NCBI RefSeq assembly: GCF_001484045.1
Contig: NZ_CP013128.1
Location: 531,315 to 595,314 of the forward strand
Length of the DNA stretch: 64,000 nt
Direction of reading: 5' to 3'
Source of the DNA: Mycoplasma sp. (ex Biomphalaria glabrata)
GTDB lineage: Bacteria > Bacillota_I > Bacilli_A > Mycoplasmatales > GCF-1484045
The number at the start of each line of letters is the position of its first letter. The stretch's first letter is position 1. The notes under the pieces are model-generated. The model did not search any database and was not told the DNA's origin. It saw only the letters and a list, made by a program, of their open reading frames with translations. The position numbers and the translations under genes were made by a program. This document shows, piece by piece, positions 53,241 through 61,462 of the stretch.

Positions 53241-53267
53241 AAGAGAGGCTTGCCTCTCTTTATTTTT
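53241..53267 (+). terminator. Intrinsic terminator in the rimP-nusA leader (attenuator)
   Basis: AAGAGAGG (53241-53248) and CCTCTCTT (53253-53260) pair with a CTTG loop, followed by TATTTTT. It lies between the promoter above and the rimP ATG (53273), so each operon transcript must pass it. The loop flank G/C could extend the stem by one pair. rimP has no clear ribosome site behind it. Confidence 0.75.
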
Positions 53268-53272
53268 GAAAT

Positions 53273-53719
53273 ATGGAATTACAAATTTTTAAGGTTATTG
53301 AAGAAGTTTTATCTAGTTTTGAACTTTACTTATGAAATATTAAACAAGTTGAGAAATCAGATGGTATTGAATTAACAATTTTTGTTGATAAAAAAGACGG
53401 GGAAATGGATTCAGATTTGTGTTATAAGGCACATAAGGAAATTAATTATCAACTTCAATCATCTGATGAATTAAAAAAATATTGAGTAATGGAATTATGT
53501 TCAGCCGGAAGTAGACGCGAAGTAGAAAACGACTTACATCTTCAGAAAAGCATTAACAAAAAAATTGAAATCCGTTTGCGAGATGCATATGAAGGAAAGT
53601 ACTCTTTTAGTGGAAAATTATTAGATTTTAGTAACAATGTGATAACACTTGAAACTTTAGATAAAGTAATTAAACTAGCGCGAGGGAATGTTAAAAAAAT
53701 TAATTGAATTATTAATTAA
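53273..53719 (+). CDS. rimP: Ribosome maturation factor RimP
   Basis: Helps 30S subunit assembly. The 148-aa protein has an N-terminal domain (GIELTIFVDKKDGE) and the conserved VMELCSAGSRREVE region, followed by an Sm-like C-terminal domain with GKYSFSGKLLDF. An in-frame TGA (Trp) near the end is followed by three more codons and TAA. It heads the operon rimP-nusA-infB. Confidence 0.9.
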
Positions 53720-53733
53720 GGAAGGGAAAAAAT

Positions 53734-55282
53734 ATGAAAAAAAAGAATTATTAAAAGACAACGATAGCCAAAAAGATGTAAAAAATTTATTACAAGGACT
53801 AATGGCGTTAAAAAACAAATATAGAATTGCACAAGACGACGTTTATGAGGCATTAAAATATGCTTTAGCGTTGGGGTTTAAAAACGAGAGTGGATACAAT
53901 GTTTTTGTAGAAGCTAACTCATCAATTACTGATTCAACTTTAGATTTTGAAGCAAACACAATGGTAGTGGCAGATGATGTAGAAGCAGTTAAAATGGGTC
54001 AAACAATGTTGTCCGACATTGTTGATGTTTGTCCAACAGCACAAGTGGGTGATAAAGTTTTAATTAAAAAATTTGGTTTAGGAGCAACACGTGAATGAAG
54101 TAGAAAATCAATTTCTATTTTTACAAATGTTTTAAATGAACAATGTCGTATTAAACAACTAGAATTATTAATTACTCGTTATAAAAATAGGGAAACTAAA
54201 TTAGTGCGTGGGAAAATTGAGGGTCATTTACAAGGTGGATTTTTTGTTCGTTTAGATGACGATACATTATGTTTTTTACCGAAAGCTCAAATTAGTCCAT
54301 TAGATAATTTAGATAATCAACCTACTCAATATATTCGCGCTGTTATTTCAAATGTGCTTGAAGAAAAAAATAAAGGAAAAGCACAAATCATTTTATCTCG
54401 TTCAAATGCAGATTTCGTTCGTGCCTTATTTTTTAGTGTAGTTCCAGAATTGAAGGAAGAAACGATTGCAATTAAAGCTATTGCTAGAATTCCAGGAAGA
54501 ACAACTAAAATAGTTGTTGCTTCAAACAACTCAAATGTTCGTGCTTTAGGAACAATTTTAGGAGTTAACAACGATAGAATTAACGCTGTTAAGAGTGAAA
54601 TTAATAACGAAAACATTAATATCATCAATTGAATGTCTGAAGAAAATGAACTAATTGAAAAAATTATTAAACCTGTTCGCGCTATTGCTATCAAAACAGT
54701 TCAAAATAATGAAGGTGAAGAAGCTAAATATATTGTTGTAAATGATGAAGAATTACCATTAGCATTTGGTTCAAAACGCATTAATAATAATATTTTAAAA
54801 CAATTGTATGGCGAAAATACTCAAATCGTTGGATTAATTGAAGCTAATGATCTTGGATTAATGGCAAAAATAAAAGAGCAAAAAATAATTCAAGCACCAG
54901 AAGAAAAAATAGTTACACAAAAAACTACTGAAATACGCGAAGAAAAAACAAAAAATCTACATTAGCTGAACTAAAAGAAACTTTATCGGCTGATAGTGCA
55001 TCTCGTAAAGGATTAACACTAGAAGAGAAATTAGCTGCCGAAGAAAAAGCAAAAAAAGAACGTGAAGAACGTAATTTAGCCCGTAAAAACCGTCAAAGCA
55101 AATTTGTTACATTCAAAAAAGAAGAAAAATCTGATGAAGACGACATTATCAAAAAGCAAAATGAAATTTTATCAAAACAATATCAATCACTAGAAATAAC
55201 TGGCGATGACTATAATGAAGATGACTATAATGAAGATGTCGAACTAGAAGCTGATTTTGAAGATTTCTACGATGAAGAATAA
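53734..55282 (+). CDS. nusA: Transcription factor NusA, two poly-A frame breaks
   Basis: Pause and termination factor. N-terminal domain (VKNLLQGLMALKNKYRIAQDD), S1 domain (GKIEGHLQGGFFVRLDDDT) and KH domains (IPGRTTKIVVASNN, RALGTILGVNNDRI) are in frame 0. The best start, ATG 53734, has an ideal AAGGAAGGG site, yet A8 after it (53737-53744) puts the ORF in the wrong frame; one more A joins it. A second break at A6 (54950-54955) ends frame 0 at TAG 54963 while a 105-residue charged tail with the repeat DDYNE (twice) goes on in the -1 frame to 55282. Corrected length is 516 aa. An in-frame ATG at 53688 is an alternative start but has its ribosome site too close. Confidence 0.85.
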
Positions 55283-55314
55283 AATAAATTAATAAAAATT
55301 AATAGGAGGGTGAG

Positions 55315-57081
55315 ATGAAGCAATTACAAAAGAATCAAAACGCATTGTTTGATAAGAAAGAGAATACTTTATACTTTCATTCGAACTTAACAGTAACCGA
55401 ATTAGCTAATGCTTTAGGGCGCCCAATGATTGATGTTGTGGAATATTTCTTTTTACAAGGAAAACTACGTAATGCAACAGCTACTTTAAACCAAGATGAC
55501 ATTGCTGATTTATGCTTAAGTTGAAGTATAAATTTTGAACAAGCAGAAAAGTATATATCTCAAGATGAAAAAATTCTAATCCGCAAAGATGAAGAAAGAT
55601 TTTTAGCATCACGTCCACCGGTTGTGACTATTATGGGACATGTTGATCACGGGAAAACTTCGTTATTGGATTTTATTCGTAAATCAAAAGTTGCTCAGGG
55701 AGAATCTGGTGGGATAACTCAACACATTGGTGCTTACCAAGTGAAAAAAAATAATAATTTGATTACTTTTATTGATACACCGGGGCACGAAGCTTTTACG
55801 CAAATGCGTACAAAAGGTTCAAAAATCACTGACATAGTTATTATAGTTGTTGCAGCCGATGATGGTCCAATGCCACAAACAGTGGAATGTATCGACCATG
55901 CTCGTAATGCTAATGTTGAAATCATTGTGGCAGTTAATAAGATAGATAAACCACAAGCAAATGTTGAAAAAGTCCAATCAGCAATGTCTGAGTTAGGTCT
56001 TGTTCCAATTGAATGAGGTGGAAAAGTTCCTTTTATCCCAATTTCAGCCAAAACCGGTGCTAATGTTGACGAATTATTGAATGAAATTATTTCATTGTCT
56101 GAATTACTAGATTTAAAAACAGTGCCAAACGGACCAGCTCAAGGTTCAGTAATCGAATCTTATATCGATCCAAAAAGAGGAGCAATTGCGACAATTTTAG
56201 TTCAAAAAGGACAATTAAAAGTAGGTGATTTTGTTGCTTCTAAAGATTGTTACGGAAAAGTAAAAGCAATTTTTGATGAACATAATCGTCCTTTAAAAAT
56301 TGCCAACCCTTCTCAACCAGTTGTTATTCTAGGGTTAAATAATAATCCTGAAACCGGTTCGATAATTTCGGTTTATCCAAGTGAAAAAGAAGCGAAAGAA
56401 ATTGCTAAAAAATATGAACAAATTGAACGTAATGCCAATTTTACAACAACAAGTTTAGTTAACGATAAAACACTGAATTTAATTATTCGTGCTGATGCGG
56501 AAGGTTCGATTGAGGCTATTAATCACTCTCTTGCTCAAACATCATTGGGAGACCACAAAGTGAATATTATTCGTGCTCAATCAGGACCAATTACTAATAG
56601 TGATGTTGATTTAGCAAAAGCATCAAATTCAATTATTATGGGATTTCATGTTCGTCCTCAAGCTAACACAAGAGAACACGCTAAAACACATAATGTTGAA
56701 ATTAAAACATATGACATCATCTATAAAATGATTGAAGATGTAGTTTCTTTATTAAAAGGTTTACAACCAAACGTTGATGTTGAAAAAGTTCAGGGACAAG
56801 CGGAAGTACGTAATATTTTCAAAGCATCAAAAATCGGAACGATTGCTGGTTGCATGGTTTCGCATGGAAAAATTACTTCAACAAGTCGCATCCGTATTAT
56901 TCGTGATGGAAAAATTATTTTTACAGGACAAATTAGCGAATTAAAACGTTTTAAAGATAATGTTAAAGTGGTTAATGCTGGATTTGAGTGTGGTATTACT
57001 ATTAAAAATTTCAACGATATTAAAGAACAAGATATTATAGAAGCTTACGAAATTATTTCAGAAAAAACTAACCAAGAATAA
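55315..57081 (+). CDS. infB: Translation initiation factor IF-2
   Basis: GTPase that delivers initiator tRNA to the ribosome. The 588-aa protein has the IF2_N region at the start ([19 protein letters not shown]), the G1 motif [10 protein letters not shown] near residue 108, [12 protein letters not shown], and NKIDKP. Domain II, III and the C-terminal domain follow. The N-terminal extension of other bacteria is short here, as in mycoplasmas. AGGAGG site. The stop TAA sits in the loop of a terminator. Confidence 0.97.
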
Positions 57082-57094
57082 TTCTTGGTTTTTT
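57070..57094 (+). terminator. Terminator built over the infB stop codon
   Basis: AACCAAGAA (57070-57078) and TTCTTGGTT (57082-57090) form a perfect 9-bp stem; the infB stop TAA (57079-57081) is the loop. T residues follow. Confidence 0.85.
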
Positions 57095-57166
57095 ATATCT
57101 ATTTTTTGTTTTAAAAAAAAGATAAGAAGTAAAATTAACATATAAACTGATTGATAAGGACGGGGT

Positions 57167-57526
57167 ATGTCGAAAGAAAAATGAACATCGATTTTGCAAA
57201 AAGAAATAAGTCAAATTGTTCGTCTCGAAATTAAAAATAAGTACGTTAATAGCATTACTATCACGGGTATTGATTTAACACAAGATTACAGTTACGCACG
57301 TATTCATTTTCATAGTAATTACCCTGGTAAGTTAGTGCAAGAGGAAAGTGCAAAAGTCGTTCCAGTGATTAAAGCAAAATTAGCAAAAAAAATTAATTTA
57401 AGAAAAATTCCACAATTAATTTTTATGTATGATGCTACTTTAGAAAACGCTAATCGAATTGATTCTATTATTGATGGTTTAAACACAGAGAAAGATAACG
57501 ATGAAGGAGATAAAGATGGAGAATAA
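57167..57526 (+). CDS. rbfA: Ribosome-binding factor A
   Basis: Acts in 16S rRNA processing and cold growth. The 119-aa protein has the KH-type core: ISQIVRLEIKNKYVNSITITG, then DYSYARIHF and the C-terminal IPQLIFMYDATLENANRIDSI, the family signature. The ATG 57167 is chosen because of the upstream GGACGGGG; a TGA-coded Trp follows at codon 6. The final 11 bases overlap the peroxiredoxin gene. Confidence 0.94.
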
Positions 57527-57968
57527 AATATCAATTGAGATTTTAGCTCATAAATTATTAGGTTCAGATCAAAAAGAACATTGCTTAAATGATTACAAAG
57601 GAAAGTATATAGTTTTATACTTTTATCCAATGGACAATACACCTGGTTGTACTATTCAAGGTCATAAATACACAGAATTGTTGTCAAAATTTGAAGAATT
57701 AAATGCAGTTGTAATCGGAGTAAGTAAAGGTAATGCTGCAAAAAAAGAAGGATTTGCGCAAAAGGAATGCTACAAACACTTATTATTAGCTGATCATCCA
57801 GAGCTAGTTTTATCAAAATATTTTGGAGTTACTGGGAAAGTTTTTGGATTAATTTCGCGTTCATCATTTATTATTTCACCAGATCAAGAAATAATATTTT
57901 CAAATAAAAAAGTTGACCACAACGATGACGCGCAAATTAATTATGATTTTTTAAAAAATCATAAATAA
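57516..57968 (+). CDS. bcp: Peroxiredoxin, Bcp/PrxQ type
   Basis: Reduces hydroperoxides. The 150-aa thioredoxin-fold protein has YFYPMDNTPGCTIQGHKY with the peroxidatic Cys near residue 42. The usual second Cys five residues later is His, so the atypical 2-Cys cycle is not available; another Cys (ECYKHL) lies about 45 residues further on. The start ATG 57516 has an ideal AAGGAG site and overlaps the rbfA end. A peroxidase near split PFL genes fits an oxygen-sensitive metabolism, but is not proof. Confidence 0.88.
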   Translation: MENKISIEILAHKLLGSDQKEHCLNDYKGKYIVLYFYPMDNTPGCTIQGHKYTELLSKFEELNAVVIGVSKGNAAKKEGFAQKECYKHLLLADHPELVLSKYFGVTGKVFGLISRSSFIISPDQEIIFSNKKVDHNDDAQINYDFLKNHK

Positions 57969-57974
57969 TTATCG

Positions 57975-58886
57975 ATGAAAATAATTTTTTGAAACTATCA
58001 TAATTCTAAAAATTTAATTAAATCACCAATTACCATAACGATTGGAAAATTTGATGGGATTCACACAGGACATCAAGTAGTAATTCAAAAAACCTTGCAA
58101 ATAGCTAAGGATACAAAAACAAAATCAGCTATCTTTTTTTTCGATCCACATCCAATCGAGATTTTAATGAATTTAAAAACTTCTAAATTGACACCATATT
58201 CTAAAAAAATATCTTTATTATCTGAATATGATTTTGATTATTGTGTTGTTATTAAATTTTCCGACTCATTTAGTAATTGTTCTAAAACTTGGTTTATCGA
58301 TGAATTAAAGAATCGATTTAATGTTAGCAATATTGTTGTTGGTGAAGATTTTAAATTTGGTAAAAATCGCGCAGGAAATTTAACTGATTTAGAAAGTTTT
58401 TTCAATGTTTATAAACTAAAACTAACAACAATTGGCAACGACATAGTTTCTACATCGGAAATCATTCAAAACATAAAAGATGCAGATTTTGAAATAGCTA
58501 ATAAAAAATTAGGAAGACGCTATGATGTTATAGGAAAAGTAGTTAAAGGAAAGCAATTAGGAAGAAAATTAGGATTCCCAACAGCTAATTTGTCTTTTAA
58601 AGATGAATACATGATTCCAAAGGTTGGAATTTATGCAGGGTATGCCTGAGTTAAAGGGAAGAAATATAAGGCGGCTATTTCGATTGGTTATACCCCTACA
58701 ATAGATACAAGGAAAACTCCAATTGTTGAAGCACATTTACTAGATTTTTCACATAATATATATAATTTTAATTTAAAGTTGGAATTTGTAAAATGAATCC
58801 GTGCAGAGCAAAAATTTAATTCATTACAGGAATTAAAATCAGCAATTTCTATTGATGTTGAAAAAATTCGAGAAACATTAGATTAG
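57975..58886 (+). CDS. ribF: Riboflavin kinase/FAD synthetase
   Basis: Bifunctional enzyme that turns riboflavin into FMN and FAD. The 303-aa protein has the FAD synthetase nucleotidyltransferase motif TIGKFDGIHTGHQVV near residue 22, DPHP, and VVGEDFKFGKNRAG; the kinase half has GRKLGFPTANLSF and VEAHLLDF. It follows the peroxiredoxin gene by six bases. truB, usual between rbfA and ribF, is absent. One of the rare TGG codons is at 58290. Confidence 0.94.
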
Positions 58887-58962
58887 TTACTATTTAAAAC
58901 TATGATATTTTTACATTTTATGCTATTCTTTTAAAAGGTTTTAAAACACCTAAATAATTGTG

Positions 58963-59009
58963 AGAATAAGTAAGTTTAATTTGGCCAAAAATTAATTACT
59001 ATTTATTCT
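58963..59009 (+). promoter_or_regulatory. Long leader hairpin of rpsO
   Basis: AGAATAAGTAAGTTTAATTT (58963-58982) and a matching right arm ending TTTATTCT (59009) form a long, imperfect stem centred on TTGGCCAA. It lies just before the GGAGG site of rpsO. An extended -10 element TGCTATTCT is at about 58921. It may be the S15 autoregulatory site. Confidence 0.5.
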
Positions 59010-59026
59010 TGAATATGGAGGATTCA

Positions 59027-59302
59027 ATGGCATTAAATAGAGACAAAAAAGCATCTGTTATTAAAAAAGTTTCTGGTGGAACTAAAAACACAGGGGCAAC
59101 TGAAGTTCAAATCGCATTAGTATCAGAACAAATCTTAGCATTACAAGAACACATTAAAACGAATAAAAAGGATATTAGAGCTATCCGTCGTATTGTTCAA
59201 AAAAATGCTCAAAGACGCAAAATGTTGAAATACTTAAAACACCACGATTTAACTAAATACAATGAAATAATTAAAGCATATAACTTAAAAGAAGTTGCTT
59301 AA
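59027..59302 (+). CDS. rpsO: 30S ribosomal protein S15
   Basis: Binds the central 16S rRNA domain. The 91-aa protein has KKVSGGTKNTGATEVQIAL, the EHIKTNKKD region and RRKMLKYLKHHD, all S15 hallmarks. ATG 59027 has a GGAGG site; an upstream in-frame ATG (59009) lies in the leader hairpin and is rejected. A strong terminator follows. Confidence 0.97.
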   Translation: MALNRDKKASVIKKVSGGTKNTGATEVQIALVSEQILALQEHIKTNKKDIRAIRRIVQKNAQRRKMLKYLKHHDLTKYNEIIKAYNLKEVA

Positions 59303-59304
59303 AT

Positions 59305-59332
59305 AAATGACCCATGGGGTCATTTTTATTTT
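59305..59332 (+). terminator. Terminator after rpsO
   Basis: AAATGACCC (59305-59313) and GGGTCATTT (59317-59325) with a three-base loop, then a T-rich tail. Confidence 0.9.
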
Positions 59333-59401
59333 ACTGCTTTGAATTAAAATTAATTTTGGTAATATAAATACGACAAATAATTTCAAAAATAATTTAAATA
59401 A

Positions 59402-59407
59402 TATAAT
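59402..59407 (+). promoter_or_regulatory. -10 box of the RNase J-like gene
   Basis: A perfect TATAAT, 15 bases before the ATG at 59423, with an AAGGA ribosome site between. The leader would be only about ten bases. No clear -35. Confidence 0.5.
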
Positions 59408-59422
59408 TTGCAAGGAAAAATA

Positions 59423-61096
59423 ATGGAAAAAGATAATAAATATAAAATTAAATATAATGAAATCAAAATATATGCCTTAGGTGGTCAAGATGAACTTGGT
59501 AAAAGTTTATACATTTTAGAGGTAGGGAATAAATTAATAGCATTTGATGCTGGAGTAAAGGATGTTGATAGTTTTCAATTAAATAATGAAATCTTAGTTG
59601 CAGATATTACTTACTTGCAACAAAACGCATCACGATTAATTGGTTTTTTTATTTCTAACTCAGATAAAGACAGTATGGGCGGATTAGTGTATTTTGCTAA
59701 CAAACTAAAAGTTCCAATATTTTGTTCGCCGTACACGAAACATTCAATTTTAAATTTATTTAAAAGATACAAGGTGAAATTAGAATGTGAAATTAAAGTT
59801 TTGGAAAATCACCAGGAATTGGATTTTGGTCGTTTTAAAATTAAAGTATTATTCACATTACATTCGAGTTTTGAATCACTAGTTTTTGTTGTTAAAACGG
59901 AATATGGAAACATTTGATTTGCTCGTTGTTTTTTAATTGGAACAGATGATAAAAGTGCTGATTTCATGTCAAGTGTAATGCGTGAGGCAACAACTCAAAA
60001 AACCTTGTTAGCAATGCTGGATAGTCGTTTTGCTGAACAAGATGGTTTCACCCATCCAAAACAAAATATTTCTAATATCATCCAAAATTGATTTCTAGAA
60101 TTTCCAAAATCACGTATCCTAATTTCTTGTTTTGATCAAAATATATACAATGCTCAAGAAATTATTAAAATTGCAAATCGACAAAAACGTAATGTTTATA
60201 TTTATGGAAAAACACTTAATGATAATTTATTGGAAGCAGCAAGATTGAAAAATTTTACAGGAGACTTTGTTTTAGGGAGTTTCGAAGAAATGGATAAATC
60301 AGACAACGGAATTATTATTATCGGAGGAAATGATGATCGCTTATTTAAAAAAATTACGCGACTTGGATTAAATAGTGATGAAGATTTGCATTTAAAATCA
60401 AGTGATGTATTCATTAATAATGCCTTTGCAGATATTGTTAACGAACTTAAAGGAATAAGAGCCATTAATGAATTAGCTAAATCTAACGTGGAAATACGTA
60501 GTATTCCAAAAAAAGAAATTCGTCAAATAGGTCCTAGTTCAGCTGATACGCAATTATTTTTAAGTATGATTGAACCTAAATATTTTTTACCAATTTGCGG
60601 TTTATATAAAAGTTTTATAGCTCAATTAGGAAATGCTAGTCGCGCTCATATCAACAAAGAATGTGTTATTTTAATGGATAATGGCGAAATGATTTCCTTT
60701 ATTGATGGAGAATTACAAGAAACAAGAGCAAAAGTTCATGCTGATAGTGTTTTTGTAAATAACAATAATATTGATGACGTTGATGTTAAATTAATGGCAT
60801 CTCGAGTTGCTTTAGGGAATTTCGGAATTGCTTTCGTGGGATTTGGAATCGATAACGAATGAAATATTCAAACAGGAATTGATATTCAAATGCGCGGTGT
60901 TGTTTATTTAAGAAATAATCAAGGTATTATTGAAAATATTTCTGAAATTGTACAAAAAAGTTTAGACCACGAAAAAACTAATAAAAATCCTAGTATCGAT
61001 AATCTTCAAAAAGAACTAGAAAATACAATAGCTAAATATATTCAAAAACATCACAATAAGACTCCGAAAATTTCTATTTTTATTCAACAAATGTAA
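59423..61096 (+). CDS. RNase J-like protein with lost metal ligands
   Basis: A 557-aa metallo-beta-lactamase/beta-CASP protein of the RNase J family. The opening IKIYALGGQDELGKSLYILEV and the layout match. The catalytic HxHxDH motif is replaced by SNSDKDS (near residue 87); the later FTGDF-type motif is FARCF, and the HGEYR-type motif is CGLYKS. No metal site is left, so it probably acts as a non-catalytic partner, like RNase J2 in some Firmicutes. The active copy should be elsewhere in the genome. The ATG at 59423 has an AAGGA site. Confidence 0.82.
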
Positions 61097-61100
61097 TTTA

Positions 61101-61122
61101 TTTTATACATTTGGGTATAAAA
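61101..61122 (+). repeat. Inverted repeat after the RNase J-like gene
   Basis: TTTTATAC and GTATAAAA, perfect 8-base arms with a six-base centre. It can be a weak terminator of the upstream gene or part of a promoter for the small gene at 61199. The 366-base gap up to ftsK holds this, an unexplained leader (61123-61198) with two ribosome-site-like GGAGG/AGGAG runs, the small gene and a terminator. Confidence 0.45.
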
Positions 61123-61198
61123 TAAAAGTAGAGCTGATACTAAGTGGAGGAGTAAAAGCAATATAATTATTTTGCAATTTTAATTGCAGGAGACTGAT

Positions 61199-61345
61199 AT
61201 GAGACTAACAATAAAGAACAAAATATTGTCATTAGCATCAGTACTTATATTAAAAAGACCTTTAAAAATAAAACAACTCTTTTTACAGGAAACAATATAT
61301 AAACCTTTTAGTCATGCTAATGAACAAGGATTTAATCAAATTTAA
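61199..61345 (+). CDS. Small 48-aa protein with signal-like start
   Basis: The ATG has a good AGGAG site seven bases upstream. The product starts with a basic-hydrophobic stretch (RLTIKNKILSLASVLI), like the signal sequence of the secreted protein at 22979, then a basic and aromatic tail to a TAA. A strong terminator follows. It could be a remnant of a secreted protein gene or a real short peptide. No other function can be proposed. Confidence 0.45.
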   Translation: MRLTIKNKILSLASVLILKRPLKIKQLFLQETIYKPFSHANEQGFNQI

Positions 61346-61373
61346 TTAAGTTACAAAAACTTAATCAAGTTAA

Positions 61374-61404
61374 AAAAAAGACTTTTGTATAAGTCTTTTT
61401 TTAT
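61374..61404 (+). terminator. Terminator after the small gene
   Basis: AAAAAAGACTT (61374-61384) and AAGTCTTTTTT (61391-61401), loop of six bases, continuing into T. It separates the small gene from ftsK. Confidence 0.85.
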
Positions 61405-61462
61405 GCAATATTAATCTTATTTTCTTCTTTTACTTTACAATTAAAAGTAAAGAGAGGTTAAT

